A stretch of 64,000 nt of DNA from Trametopsis cervina (taxonomy: Eukaryota > Basidiomycota > Agaricomycetes > Polyporales > Irpicaceae): the NCBI GenBank assembly GCA_022385755.1, contig MU278362.1, positions 450,251 through 514,250 of the forward strand, written 5' to 3'. How positions within the stretch are numbered: position 1 is the stretch's first letter; each line of letters starts with the position of its first letter. The notes below the pieces were generated by a model that saw only the letters and a list, made by a program, of their open reading frames with translations, was not told the origin of the DNA and made no database searches. This document shows, in pieces, positions 1 through 12,788 of this stretch. Position numbers and translations under genes: made by a program.

Positions 1-2183
1 ATGTTCTGAAACAAGAATAGAGACTCACATCGTTCTCTGGCATCATGGGAGATTTGCCAAGGTTGATACAATAGCAACGGTCCATGTTATAGCACATGAC
101 ATACGCTCGGAGGCGATTGAGAAGCTCGCGCTCTGCGCGCTCGTCAGCAGGTTTAGTGCTGGGTATACGTCCCAGATCCAGGTCCACTGCCAGGCTAAAC
201 AGATAGTTGACTGAGTATGTTATCGATGTCTTCGAGTTCCAACGTGTGCATACCGGAATGCGATCCCACTGTAAAACCACGTGCGGTCTTCGTCCCAACG
301 CCTGGCTGGAGGCATGTATGCGGCCATTAGCAGAAACGCTTGGCACATCTCAACTGTTTTCCAGCCATCTAGAAAAGCGTTTGCCGCTGACGCCTTCGCC
401 ATGTGCATGGCCATAGCGTATATTTCCGGCTTCTCAGTGTAGAATCTCGAGGAGATTGCGCATACTATACAGTCACCATCAGCGACTGTTTGATAACGTG
501 GGTAGAGTAGTGTGACGCACCAACTGTGAAAAGGAATGGGCACCGTCCTAGAACGGCGGAAGGAGTATGGATATTCTCGTCAAGGACGGGAACCGCTGGC
601 TGCGATTCGAAGTCAGCTGGAGTGTTCAACGATCCATATCGAACATCTCACATTCACCCATCTCCAGTAACTGGGATCAACGGATAATGAGCTTCGTGGC
701 GCTGGAACTTTGAAAGAGCGACCGATAGACGTACATATCAAACAGCTTGCCCACATCTTCGTTCGTCACGAGCCCAGACAGGAGAATATCAGGTGCAGCC
801 TGACGCTCAATGATCAGTCTTCGAAGATCGAGATTCGCAGATGGGCCTTGAAAACCAAACGCTTGACGTCAGCATATCCCGCGCAGAGCAATCTTCATTC
901 CAACAGCGGAGACAATTGGCCTACGTACCTGGTTCGAAGTAGGCCAGATTTCCAATGCCTGTATCCTGAGCCGCGACCATTTCTTCATGATCTCCGTCTG
1001 AGGATTCAGGCTCTCGTGAGGAGACGGGTGAGCCCAACCTGGATCTGCTCTCCAAAGCCGTCTTGGCGACCAGACCTGTGGGCGCCTCTGCTGCAGGCAG
1101 AGGGTTTATGTGTAGCGCACTGGCGTGCTCCTGAAGATCCGCGACGTCTGTTGAGTCATCCGAGCCTGAGTCGTACTCGAACTCCTCTTCCAGCGTGGAA
1201 AGGTCAAACTTGCGCAGAGTTTCCCCTGCACTCTTCGACGAGCCCTGGCCCTTCTCGTAGTAGGCCAGCACATCCCGGTAGGTCGTGCGTTGCTGAGCAG
1301 TTAATGCTATGCGAGAGGGTACGATGGACAGTGGGGTAAAGGTGGAAGAAGTAGGATTCAGTCGAGCGAGCAGTTTGTCGATCTTGGCATCCTTCTCTCT
1401 GATTTGTTTGCGAAGGAGCTCTCTCATACTGAGAAGGGGCATAAGCTACGCTTGAAGATGTGCCCGCGCTTCTACTTACCCAGGCGACCTGGGTTTCCGT
1501 CCAAGAACGATGCATTCGTGTCCACCAACAATACACCTGGCGCAAACCGCATCCTCGTCTTGGAAAGAACACTTCATCTGCGTAGTATGGCAATATTAGG
1601 CCATCTTCAGACTTCTCATGTCCCTTCTGCAGCTCACCTTGAGTCTTTTACACCGAGTGCATGCACCCGACGCCCGAGCGGCGTGCGCGGGCTCCTTCCT
1701 AGAGCGCTTGCTGGGCGGGGCTTCGTCCGTAGACCGGTAGGTGTGAGAGGATGCCAATGGATGCTTGCCTGTACTCAGGCGATCGCCTGCAGGCGCAGCC
1801 CGTACATTTCCTGGTAGCTCATATAGACCATCGCTGTCGGCGAACGTTGGATAGGGCATGTGTACAGAAGGGTTGCTCCCGAAAAACTGGAGCTCAGACC
1901 CATCCACTGCAGAATTTGAGAGAGACATCTGAGGTTGTTCCTCGTATTCTAGTGAGCCCATGAGTTCAGTTATGTGAGGCGTGAAAACATATGGGGCATA
2001 GAACATGGCGGGGAGGAGCGTACTTTGGCTGTCTACGGACGAACGCCAGTTGCTTATATCGTTGGGCGGGTATTCAGGCTCAAATAGTCGATCGTAATTG
2101 AACATGGCTACATCGTCATGGGACGAGGTGGAACCAGACCGTGAGGACCCGGAGGGACTTAGCTGATAACGTTGGAAAGACAT
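1..2183 (-). CDS. Zn2Cys6 fungal transcription factor (3' end beyond window)
   Basis: A nuclear DNA-binding regulator of the fungal binuclear zinc-cluster class. After a roughly 195-residue Ser/Pro-rich N-terminus comes CTRCKRLK, an intron of about 57 nt, then MKC...CARC...HEC, giving CX2CX6CX8CX2CX6C. A short linker coiled coil follows (LLRKQIREKDAKIDKLL). Then comes the fungal-specific middle homology region, spread over several exons: APDILLSGLV near 800, KASAANAFLDGWK near 370, and GKSPMMPEND near 40. All introns have GT-AG ends and restore frame. The first ATG in frame is at 2183; the frame is open further upstream but has no earlier ATG. The C-terminal part runs off the left edge. The middle region resembles basidiomycete relatives of PrtT-type regulators, but the target genes cannot be told from sequence. 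Confidence 0.9.
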
Positions 2184-5100
2184 GATTGGTGGCTTCTTTG
2201 CCCAGGCGCGTTGATGTTCACCGTGGGGAGGAGAGTATGCGGCTGAAGTCACTCAGCCCGTACGTGGGGTTGATGTAGATGGCCTCGAGGAAGGGGATTG
2301 GATAAATGTTGAAGATGCAAGTGTGCCTATTAAGGGGGGAAGGCCCTCTTGTACTTATAATTGCGTCGGGCTCTTCGAAGTCGAAGCTTGACAGCTCGTG
2401 TGAGGCGTCTCCGACAGATACCGCCTGTTGGATTTGATGCCGTTCTGAACGGCACGAAAGCTCGCACAGCGTTGCCTTGCTTCACGTTACACCATGGCCC
2501 GTGGCGAGAAGTTGCTCCCGATCTCAGATTCAACCGCCAGCCCCGAATCAAAGGTCAGGGTGCTGTGTGCTCCGGCCCCGTCTCCGCGCTTGTCAGAAGC
2601 ATGGACAATTTGTTGACGCCGCGTCTCCGCTGTCTTGTACCCCAAGAGTCCTGCGTGTCATACTGTGCGCGCCATTATGAGCCGATCGTAATGCAACGTG
2701 TAGGTAAGGGGGTGCTTACGTCTCGAGAAAGTTGGGCGGTGCGCATTCGCGGGAACTGTGCAACCTCGATTGTATTGTGGTGGCGGGAGCGCTCTATATA
2801 TCCATACCGGCCCAAGATACCTACTCGGCAGCTCGTGGTCACGGCTTCGCATCTTCTGGAACAGCATCTTGCCCCTGGATCACTCATACTTACAAACAGA
2901 ATGAACAAGTCTGAGCAATCCATTGATCTGCCTTACACAATCCCTTCCCATAGCAAGCCACATTTGTGTCGTAAAGGTCAGCCTACTCCATATTGAGGCA
3001 TGAGCGTCCAAGACTGATATTGGCACGCTGCGCGTGTACCGTAGCACCACCGAAATGGACGGCAAATTTCGCTGGTCGGAAGGAAGAGAACTATAAATGG
3101 TGTCACGTATACAGTTCATAGGCGCCTCCTACCGCCAGAGAGGCATCTTGTTCGTGGATCTCAGCAATGATTAATGAGGGACAGATGATGTATCGCACCC
3201 AACATGTGGGACTCGAATCCTGTGTTCGTCTTTCACGGGAAAAGTCATCGTCCTCGTCGAGAGTGAGTGCAAATGTTTGTCTCATGCCCGGATCCGGGAT
3301 CTCGTGTGTTAGCCGTATTCAATAGATATGGACGGAAGAGCCAGCCAACCGATATTACGCCCCGACGTCGATCGCCACAAAACCGTGGCTGAGGCCTGTG
3401 GGCCGACAGTCCTCGGACGGAAACAAACCCGTTATGAGCGATGCACACAACATGTGTACAACTGGTGGACGTGCCTCTGCCGCAGAACAGACGGCGGAAT
3501 TCCGCGCATTTGATTGAGGACCTGCGTCAGATAGCCCAAAGAAGATTATTGCAATTGTCGTAAACTTATCGGAGATGATCCAAACTGAGCGAGCGATTGA
3601 CAAGCGGCGCGCGGAATCAGTATGTCGGCTGCATTTGACAGCTAGTAGGCGACTGACTCTCGCGGAAGAGACACCATTGAACGCCAAGAACCCCGCTCTT
3701 CAAAGGGATCGGCGGCCTGGCTAAATTTGGGCCAGGCCTGGGGCATAAGGGATCGATGGGAGAATTGCGAGCAAGACTAGCACAAGGCAACATGTCGCCT
3801 CTGCCACGGATATGTCGGGATTTTCTGGAAAACTTGTGGGGCTGATGCAGTATACAGTATTGCAATGGACTCACTCGTGATCGAGTTAACGTTCATTCTG
3901 TCAGTGCGTTAAGGCTCGTGCTGTGGAATAACGCCATTTGTTCTGAAGTCTATCAACCAGACCTAATGGGATGCCACCGGTTAACCCCACCTTCAAGGTT
4001 CAAGCAAGGTCCTGAGGATCTCGCCTCGTTCGTGCCCACGGCGATAGTCAGCCGTTATCGAGGACAGATGTCATGTCCGGGGAACAGAAAACACGACGAA
4101 AGAGCACAGACAGGTGATGCATAAAGATGATCTGGAGAAAGTACAAGGCAGTGACTTGGGGCGAGACTTCAGCTTTCATGATCTAGGTGGAACCACCGAC
4201 ATACCTATGGAGCGCTCGGCAAGCGCATCTGTCTGGTGATCGTTGCAATCTTGGGTTCAGATGAGAAAGGGACAGAATCCAAAGTACTATCGTGGCGCCC
4301 CTTCTATCTATTAAAATGCAGTTAAACAGCGAACAGACCATCCTCATAAGTCGAAGGTGGACTCACTTTGAGCTAGCCTCCACTCGGGCAGAGCTAATGT
4401 ACATTGAAACTGGAAACACAAAGCGGTAGTAAAGTTGTCCGAGATCTGGACACAGGGCGCGTTAGATACGCTGCTCTCTCTGAAACTCATCCATCCTCAG
4501 GGCAGCTTCAGCAGACTATCACGCACAGCATCTCGGTCCAACAATCTTTGACGCACTGTGGTGGCCGGTATGATCGAGCCAACTTGGGGAAAGATTTTAG
4601 ACTTTGGACGGATCGACTCGTCCCTGGCGTTTGAGTGAGACACTCAGAGGAGAGAAAGAGAAGGTGCCGTATTCATTTAGATGTGCGCCGGATGGCTACG
4701 AGACACTGAGGGAATAACGCCCAGCAAGGCAGTCAAGAGCTCCTTGTATGCGCGTGCTATCCGTTCACGTTTTACGCAACACTTGGTGATCTTTCTTGAA
4801 GATGCGTTGATACAGCTTTAAGCAGCACAAAATGTGAGCGCAAGCTCGCTGTATTTGGTTCCCTTAGCTGGAGCTGTATTGTCTACAGCCGACTGAAGTG
4901 AACTGACCTGAGGTCCGTTGACATACGCATCCGGTGCGCGTCGGAGTGGCCACGTGCGACTGGGCTCATCCTCGCTCTCCGGTCATCGGGGGTTATCTTG
5001 GGCTAGTTTCGAGAATCTTGTAGTTCATTCCGACGGAGGTATGTGTACCAGTGAGTAAAGGACGCGAAACCACATGAGTGGACAGAGGAAAGCGCCACCC

Positions 5101-5340
5101 AACATCGATAGACGCCAGTTGGCGTCTAGCAACGTCTGGGGGCGCTTGCAGTTATCTTCGAAATCGAAAATAAATTGCAATTGATCTGAAGTTTGCAGGA
5201 CGGTCGCGTCCACGCTTGGTGACTGGTACTGTGGCTCAGCTCATTCCCCAGTTCTCTTCTGATTCTTACCGCTTTGAAACTTTTTGACCGCCTTGCGCTT
5301 GATTTCTGGACACACTCTCCTTCATTACACGTCTTGAAAA
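2184..5340. other. Gene-free stretch between the transcription factor and La
   Basis: About 3.1 kb with no reading frame that combines splice sites, domain signal and a plausible ATG. Open frames here (for example 2361-2996) are low-complexity and unlike any family I know. A perfect 8-bp inverted repeat (GGCCTGGC/GCCAGGCC) with a 9-nt spacer lies at 3714-3738. The last few hundred bases presumably hold the La promoter; the context before its ATG is AAAA. Confidence 0.5.
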
Positions 5341-7320
5341 ATGGCTACTGTGGCAGCTTCAACGGACAAACTCGCGGAACTGAAGGCGGAAGATGCCAAG
5401 CAGAGCGAGGTAGCGGTAGCAGAGCCCCCGACAGAGAAGACTACCGCAGATGACGAAACCAGCGGAAACGTCGATACTGGCGACGATGAGGACAAAGAAT
5501 TACGTGCTATCCGCCAGAGTATGTCAGAGATGCAGAACTACGGAAGCTGTCTGACACGGATCCTTGTTACTGTGTTGTCTAGTTGAGTTCTACTTCGCAG
5601 ACGCAAACCTCCCCTATGACAAGTATGTCTATCTTTTATATGGCAACATCTACCGCGGTCTGACATGAACGGGATTTTGCGTCTATCTAGGTTCATGTGG
5701 ACACTCCATACTGCCAATCCAGAACACTGGGTCCCTATCAAAACAGTCGCCTCATTCAAGCGTATGCGAGAGTTCACTGAGCTCGGCTTAGACTGGGTCA
5801 CTAAGGCGCTGCGCACGAGCGACGCTCTCGAAGTTGATGAGAAAGGCGAAAACGTGCGACGGCGAACGGAGGTCACAGAGCCCAAGGGACAGTTCGAGCG
5901 CAGCATCTATGCTGTAAGCCATTACCCATATTACTTATGCTTGCTCATGATTGTTAATAAATGTTGATTGCATTATTCAGAAAGGCTTCGGAGAAGAGGT
6001 CCCGGGGCTCCAACAGAAGCTAGAATCGTTCTTCAACCAATATGGGAGGACGAATGCGGTTCGCATGAGGCGGGAAGAAGGGACAAAGCTGTTTAAAGTC
6101 TGTCCGGCGTTATCTTTGTCTGACCAACTGTACTCACGAATGACCGGCCCAGGGTTCTGTATTCGTCGAGTTCGACGACATGAGCTCTGTCGAGAAGTTC
6201 CTAAATGCAGACCCAAAGCCAACCTGGGAGGGAACGGAGCTCCTCACTATGTCAAAGTGTGTATCTGCGTCACTAAGCATTGCCGGAAGCTGATCTCCCA
6301 CGGTGCGGATGATCTTATCAACAGAGAAGCCTACTGTGAGATGAAGATCAAAGAGAAAGGACTGACCGGAAAGGCCGCGGTCTTGCGGAAGGATACGATG
6401 GTCTCCGCTCAAGGCAGGAAGGGATTCAATGCCTTCAAGGAGATGGCTGCCGCGAATGGTAAGGGCGACAAAAGCCAGAAAGGCAAGGAAAAGTCAAAAC
6501 CCGAGGTCTGGCTCGAATTCTTGGGACACAAGATCCGAGTGCATGACGAAGATGGCGGCAAAATCAACGATGAGGATGTTCCGTATGTCAAGGGCGCCAG
6601 TCTTAAGTTTGAAGGAGTAGAGGGGGATGTCAGCTTTGACGAAATCAAGGTGCTTTTCTGTCGTATGTTTTTGCTGGACATCGCTTAGTTGACGCATGTG
6701 CACCCAGGGCCCTCTGAAGGAGCGTTTCCCTCGTTCTCCCTTCGTACAGTACACCAAGGGCGAGACCTGGGGACTGGTAGGCTTTGACAAAGCGCTGTCG
6801 GAGGAAGAGCTAGCATATGTCAAGGAAAACATTAAGACCCTCGGCGGCAAGACCGTGTCGTGGAACTACTTAGACGGTGAGTTGTTCACCTCCTCTCGCC
6901 GGCCTACCTCCGTTGTACCGGCAAAACACATGCTGACTCGGTATTCGTTATTGTATCACAGAGGACACAGAAAAGTCATTCCAGCGCGAACGAGCGATCT
7001 CGGCCGCTAAGCGGGCCCTCCACTTCTCGCAACGCGATGATCGCGGCAGCGGACGTGGTGGACGTGGCGGGCGTGGTGGACGAGGTGGACGAGGCGGTCG
7101 CGGCGGCAGAGGTGGGGGACGTGGTGGCGACCGCAACCGAGAGCGTGCCAACAAAGACGCTGCGAGCAAGGCTGCTGCGCCTGCTGAGGAGCAAACAGGC
7201 GACAAGCGCAAGCGGGCGGTGGAACCTGACGGTGCTCCCGACACCGGGGTTCGTGGCCAGACTGTCCCCGTCATCCAGAGCGCGAAGAAGGTGAAGACAG
7301 ACGGTGATGCCGCTTCATAG
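5341..7320 (+). CDS. LHP1: La protein (LARP3), RNA 3'-oligo(U) chaperone
   Basis: La binds the UUU-OH end of new RNA polymerase III transcripts, protects them and helps them fold; it is mainly nuclear. I read eight exons: 5341-5518, 5583-5622, 5691-5913, 5981-6097, 6153-6256, 6325-6649, 6708-6876 and 6962-7320. All junctions are GT-AG and in frame. Domain order is an acidic N-terminus, the La motif (EFYFADANLPYDKFMW and following), a canonical RRM (GSVFVEFDDMSS), a second C-terminal RRM-like segment (KPEVWLEFLGHKIRV to VSWNYLD), then an RGG-rich tract of repeated GRGG units and a basic tail (KRKRAVEP, KKVKTDG) that may be the nuclear signal. This is the expected architecture for a full-length La protein. 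Nothing looks broken. Confidence 0.94.
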
Positions 7321-8064
7321 CGGAAGAACGACGAATCTCGGGCTCGGGCTTCAAATGCATCGCATTTGATTGTGTATCACTGACTCGTTGTTTGTTGTGT
7401 TGAAGTTTTGCATTTGTATTAGTATAGCGTGCTGCAATGTCCGAACTTCTTGAGTGTCATATGCGCGTTAGTAAACAGAGGGCACGGGACCCGACCCAAC
7501 TCCCACTCACGGCACGGTGTTATCTGTGTCTGTCTTCGTAGCTGTTGTGTTTACTGGCTGCTCTCCATTCAGACGCAGCGGTGACCTCAATTGCTATCTG
7601 AGTTTGGTCAGCTTAGGCGCTTAAGTGGTATGTATTGGCCTCTGCCTCCTCAACACGAAACACGCGTAATAGCGCGACATACCTCATAATCACGCGTCGG
7701 TCACCTTTCATTAGCAGCTTGAATAATTGGAAAGAGAAATGAGTGTATTTGACGCGTGTCAAACGCGTCTGTGCTATGGATACAGGTGTGATCTATATGG
7801 ATGATGCGTGGAGCGTGGCGTGGTGTAGACCACAAGTGTGTGTTTGAGTGGTTCGACGCTGCTTGAGTATGCTACAGCGCTTGTTAGCAGGTTTCTTAAG
7901 ACGTTAGATAATATCATGCGGGTTGCGCGAGGGCCATTGAAGGATTGAAGTGCGGGTTGAGCGCGGGTCATTGGCAGATTGAAGTGCGGGTTGCGTGTGG
8001 GTCATTTAAGGATTGACAAAAGATTGAGCGTGCAGGAGTATCGTGCCGTTGGAAAGCGAAGCGT
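7321..8064. other. Intergenic, convergent 3' ends
   Basis: About 740 bp between the 3' ends of La (+) and the hypothetical gene (-). It holds their 3' UTRs and a small tandem repeat at 7913-8017. No gene is seen. Confidence 0.6.
7913..8017. repeat. 34-bp minisatellite, about three units
   Basis: Two full 34-bp units start at 7943 and 7977, each opening GATTGAAGTGCGGGTTG and ending GGGTCATT plus 4 nt. A diverged unit precedes them from about 7913, and a partial GATTGA follows at 8011. Confidence 0.75.
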
Positions 8065-8735
8065 TCACCGACTAGGCCATTGGATTTCAACTTCGCCCGT
8101 GTATGTTTTCGGACCACACCTCCACAGCGAGATGAGGAACAGGTCGGATATCCTGGGGCGTCCGTCAAAGATGGCATAGGGTGACGAAGACACATTGGCC
8201 TCATATCGACATATCTCCTACGCAACACATTACTTGAGCTGGCGTATATCGTTTTCTGGGGGGTGGTACTCACGCCAAATAATTTGTAATATGCGTTGCA
8301 AACATAAGCCGCGAGGTCAGCCCGGGTCAGCGCGCCTTTAGCTGTGCGCACGCGAACTCTTTGCTCGTATGTGATATCATACGTAGGCCACTCGTGTGAC
8401 CATAAGTACGAGGAGCCGTGAGACGCGTCGCACGACCGACTTACCGTTAACCTCAACACAATGGCATCCGAGCCAAAAGGGAAGACGTCGTCAGGATTTG
8501 ACATCAGTTCCCGCGCGCGACCGCTATCACAGCCTGAAAAAACCTCTTGTATGTGTAGCCCATATCCTTGTGAACGGTCAGCGTAATCGAAAGCAATCCG
8601 GATGACTTCTCCGGGGTATACCACATCACCAGGAATGTTGCAGATTCGGGATGGGTTCGCATAAGATGCGTCCGGTAGTAAATAACGATCGTTTTCGCCC
8701 GCGTTGTGCTTTTGAATATAATATTCGGGATCCAT
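8065..8735 (-). CDS. Basidiomycete hypothetical protein, 204 aa
   Basis: I read two exons, 8735-8274 and 8217-8065, split by a 56-nt GT-AG intron (phase 0). The ATG at 8733-8735 opens MDPEYYIQKHN. The central part (SNPDDVFPFGSDAIVLRL, WPTYDITYEQRVRVRT) and the helix ADLAAYVCNAYYKLF, followed after the intron by ISDLFLISLWRC, have the layout of a family of short intracellular proteins common in agaricomycetes. I know that layout only from memory and no function is established. There is no signal peptide or membrane segment. The splice choice is supported because it ends the protein with a compact hydrophobic strand; reading through would give a basic low-complexity tail. Confidence 0.65.
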
Positions 8736-9807
8736 CTTCCTTTAAAGCGGCTCGTGGATCACGATCTTCGGGAGTTGTCCAGCAAGCTCAGAAGATGTCG
8801 CCAGAGACCGAGAGAGTTGAGAGAAGGAAGCCAAGGGGTTCATTGCGCAGAATTTATGTCGCACAAACCGTGGAGACATGGCCAAGAAACCAAAGAGAGA
8901 GCAACAAGTCCAAAAGACAGAGTATGCGGCAAATTGGGCCACAGGAAGCACAGCGGCCCTCATTACGAGAACTCAATACTGGGCCGGCAATCAGGGTCTT
9001 GAGTTTTGACAGTCAAAGGTGCCAGCATGAGGACACTGCATGGACAGAGATTGCGATGAGTTGGCCATCTGAGGACTTTTTCCGGTGAGTAGTATATGAA
9101 AGAGCATGAAAGCACTCATCTCTACCCACGTCCTGCCCCCAGCAATTGCAGCCTCCAAGCATACAACGTCAGCAACATCTATCCCACCAAATCACACCTT
9201 CAAATTGCACTGTGTGGGTCCAGGTGTTCGGCGGGCCCACACCGGTGCACACAGAATACGGACCATGAGCGCCCATCCTCGTGGCAGTCAAAAAGGTCAC
9301 CATTGCGCCCAACTAGAGCCTGCAAACACAATAGAGTCAGCCATGGTCGTTCATGGTCTTCTGGCCGCGATCATGCATAGCGTTCCATAGTTACGACGGC
9401 CATAGCTCGAGCGCCACAGAGAGGCCTTGGCCCAAATTCTGGTACCCCGGGTGGTGGCCTGAGAGCACAGCCACAGAAATCGACTGAAGCCCGGAGAGTA
9501 TTGAAGGACATGTTGTACAAGCCCAGTCTACCTTTCGACCAAGAGAAGGACTTCCAGAGGGCAGCGACGCAGAACGAAGAGCAGAGACACGGAAGCAACC
9601 TGAGAGTGTGGAAGCAAAATGAGGAAGACGCGCATGATGATGATGAACGGATCGAACCGTTCAAACCCGGCAAAATCCCGCGCACCCAAACGCCGTCGTA
9701 TTTCGAGCTGCAGCTGCTGAACACTGCACGTCTAGTAAAAATCCTTTGCCCACGGAGAGGTCAATATACAAAAATCTAATGATACACTAAATACCCCAAA
9801 TACGCAG
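8736..9807. other. Intergenic, no supported gene
   Basis: About 1.07 kb. Two medium frames on + (8651-9088 and 9501-9779) and one on - (9371-9724) have no recognisable domain or splice logic. The region lies upstream of the hypothetical gene and downstream of the DUF6533 gene. Confidence 0.5.
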
Positions 9808-11443
9808 TCATCTAGCTATTCCGACTTCCGACTTATGCGTCAAGCCCAGAGCCGAGCCCGAATCTAAGCGGATAGAACAACATCACAATCAGTGATATAT
9901 CCACAGGGACCTCGAAAAGTGGAACTCACCCGAAGACGTCTCGTCGTAACATTCCTGTTGGACCTCTACATGGATCTTCATCGAGCGCGGTGGCTCAGCC
10001 GCTCTAATGTCCCAGCCGGTGGTCGAGTCTCTATTGGCCGGCTTCCAGTCGAAGTACTGCCCCGGTGGGACACGTGAGATGGGCGTCCGAGGCACTGGGC
10101 TGAGGGGGGTCATTGCGATAGACACGCCAGCCCCTCCGCTCAATGCCTCAGACCCTTGTGTTGTGCCTGTGCTCGTCCGCTTTCGGGGGTTTAATATGAG
10201 TCTTGAGCCCTGGACATATGGTCAGATCTAGGCAAACAGCTCGGAGATGAGTTCAACATACAGCGAAGGACAAGACAGATTGCAGCCATCTGTGGGATGC
10301 GGGAGTCAGAGAGGTTACAATTTTGACACCGAGTTGTGGACGCACGTAAAGCAGATCCCGGCCAGTGGCGAATGTACGTTATGGTACAGTGCCGAATTAA
10401 TACACATGGTCACTGGAAGTGCAAAGTTCAGCCCACAAGGACTCCTGAACGCTGGAATGGAACTGACCGAATACGAGAGCGAATGCCCAAGTACCATCTT
10501 GCACAAATTCTTTCATGACCGGCCTCTTTCCCCAGCCCGCCTTTACGGCACCGATAAACTTGAAGACGGTCAAGGCAAAGAGTATGGTCTCAAATATCAA
10601 AGATACAATCCTAATCATACCATTAGTCCCATCAAGATGTCTTCAGAAATTGACAAGCTTACCAGTATAAAATAAATGTCTTGGGGCTGGATCTCACAAA
10701 ACAGTCGTCGGCGACTGTTAACTTCGGAGTCACAGTCGCAAGATTATATGAGAGATACGCGACCTCTGCAATCAAAAGGGTCGATAGACCGATAAGAACC
10801 ACCCGGGATTTGTTGTATAGAGCGTAAACTGGGCGTTGCGCTTAATTTTCCTCATTTATGTCTATTGGAACACAAAGGACAGCTTACCTCGCATTATAAA
10901 CACGATATCGACTGTTGTAATGACGAGTTGTAGGACAACTCCCTGGAAGACTACCCATTGCTTGCACTGTTCTAGGGTGTAGTGCAAGCCAGTCGTGCCA
11001 TCGACATTGATGCCGAGAAGAGCTCTGAGACGAAGAATGGTGAGCACGGAAGACCAATATCCGGTAAGGCGGATCTCACAGTTGGAAACCCAGGGGCAGA
11101 TATCGTATGGCAATGTATAGTGCTTTGGGGGCCGTCCATCTCTTACTAGACGCGTCGAATCCGATCAACGGCGCAGAATCAACAGGCGTCAGTGAGGACT
11201 CACTTCCAGATGCACTCGAGCTGTAACAACCTAGTCAGTAGGGACATATGAAAGATACTGCTGCTCTCACCTCATCGGACATGGTGATAAGAACGTCATA
11301 TGCCAGCACAGTCACGGAGGCAACTGCGAGCAAAAATCAATCAACTGTGGGGAATTCAAATGCAGGTACTCACCCTCGCTGTAGCTGACAGCGCGTGTCT
11401 GGGAAAGAGCCGTTATCAGGCGGCTCGCAGCGTCCGAGGACAT
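9808..11443 (-). CDS. DUF6533-type seven-helix membrane protein
   Basis: This multi-exon gene starts at the ATG at 11443 (MSSDAASRLITALSQTR) and ends at TGA 9808-9810. Exon 1 is 11443-11374, exon 2 11323-11271, exon 3 a 17-nt micro-exon 11220-11204; later exons continue to 9808. The N-terminal DUF6533 core is clear: SEVASVTVLAYDVLITMSDE, then LECIW, then RWTAPKALYIAIRYLPL. Further hydrophobic helices follow: KQWVVFQGVVLQLVITTVD, VYALYNKSRVVLIGLSTLLI, IVSLIFETILFALTVFKFIG, TWAFALVF, and LSFAGSRLILN before a polar tail of about 90 residues. The family is expanded in agaricomycetes and is thought to be membrane-bound, but its function is unknown. Splicing restores frame at every junction I checked. 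Confidence 0.88.
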
Positions 11444-12266
11444 GCCTTAATATGTGAGCCTGCGGACTCTGGGGAGAGGGGAGCAGAGTTTCGGGGTAGG
11501 CATAACACAATCGGCTGGGGTGCGCAATGTGCAGGGTACTTGTACGACCGAGGACTTGATACAGACTTCTGCCGACAGAGTCCGGGGGGGATGACAGTTG
11601 AGGATGTCCATGATGGCATCTCGTGGGCCAAGAGTGCTTCAATGATCTGTCCGATGGTGGCGAGCAGATCTCCCTGTGTTGCAGGTATAATACAGTCTAG
11701 AAGGCCGCCGCTGTGCATGCCTCCCCATGTGCGATCACAGCCAATAAAGCTGCGGTTGAAACCAGGGATAATCGCGAGCACTGCTCTATGCATCGTCCAC
11801 GTTGCGCCGACCGCAACGACAGACTAGTTATTGATTTGAGCAACATGCACAGCGTTCCGAGGTCATCGGCGGACGCATAGGCCGCTTGCCACTTAGGCAG
11901 GATTCCCGTTCAGTTCCAGCTACTGTAAATACTCACGCCTGTGAGAAAAGAGCTACACGTCAGAGGATGGCAAAGGAGTCTGATAGCACCATATCGCACC
12001 GTGGATGGACGACATTCGATGTTCCGTGGTCAATGGAGGTCACAGGGATTCTGGTGGGACCTGGGAAATCGCAGTGACGAAGACACCGACCGAAAGATAT
12101 GTCGCAGTTCGTATCAGAGGAGCCTTAATGCGTCCGAGGCTTGCATGAAGCTTCATGTGTGTCACGTAGATGAACATGCATAACAACGAAAGTGATGAGC
12201 AGCTCAAGTGCGGCATGATCTGGAGAGAGCTGAATTATCATACTCTAAAAGTACTCTATTTTGGTT
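11444..12266. other. Intergenic between the DUF6533 gene and the tRNA
   Basis: About 820 bp upstream of both the DUF6533 gene (-) and the tRNA (+). Antisense frames here, such as 11793-11416, lack domain signal. Nothing else is recognised. Confidence 0.5.
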
Positions 12267-12338
12267 GCCCGTTTAGCTCAGTGGTAGAGCGCGCCACTCG
12301 TAATGGTGAGGTCGGTTGTTCAATCCAGCCAATGGGCA
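12267..12338 (+). tRNA. tRNA-Thr (anticodon CGT)
   Basis: 72 nt that fold as a full cloverleaf. Acceptor GCCCGTT pairs with AATGGGC (one G-T). The D-arm is GCTC/GAGC. The anticodon stem CGCCA/TGGTG has loop CTCGTAA (anticodon CGT, decodes ACG). The T-arm is GGTTG/CAGCC with loop TTCAATC. There is no intron. A T-run follows directly and can serve as the Pol III terminator. The 3' part of this gene was copied to 17576-17600. Confidence 0.93.
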
Positions 12339-12788
12339 TTTTTATTGCCGACGCTCCTATTCCAAGCTGGAAGTTGAGTATTGAACGTTCACTGTTCACT
12401 TTCCGGTTCGGAGTAGAGCACTGGTGAACGGCTGCTCGTCCACCCATCTTTGTTGTTCGCCACGTTTTCGCTGATCCTCACCGTTTGCCTTTTGTCGCGT
12501 CTTCAATGCCGCTTCCTTGTCTGCGAACACCTCCGCTCAAATGGCGCCTCGAATACTCCTCGAATTCGTCGGTTGTTCGTCGGAGGTCACGATGCACCTC
12601 GCGCAATGCGCACGGGCCTTTCTCCTCCACAAGAAATCCACCGTGACTTTCGACGGTCCGCCACTACTGGCATGGATCGGCTATTCTCATCCCCATCCTG
12701 GTCCACTTAAAACAGACTCCCCGATGTTATTGAAGGCACCTTTACCTTTCCTCTCAGTTAAGAACGGAAGACCACCGCGTGAGGGAGG

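Noticed and set aside
2361..2996. 211-codon open frame on +
   Set aside because: No domain, odd composition (many Arg/Cys/Ser) and no splice context; looks like chance in GC-balanced non-coding DNA.
7913..8017. Possible CRISPR-like array (34-bp repeats)
   Set aside because: Units abut with no spacers and the host is a eukaryote; this is a minisatellite.
9501..9779. 92-codon frame on +, charged
   Set aside because: Low complexity with no family resemblance; overlaps an equally poor frame on the other strand.
11416..11793. 125-codon minus frame upstream of the DUF6533 gene, considered as its first exon
   Set aside because: A clean ATG in another frame at 11443 gives a family-like N-terminus and needs no upstream exon.
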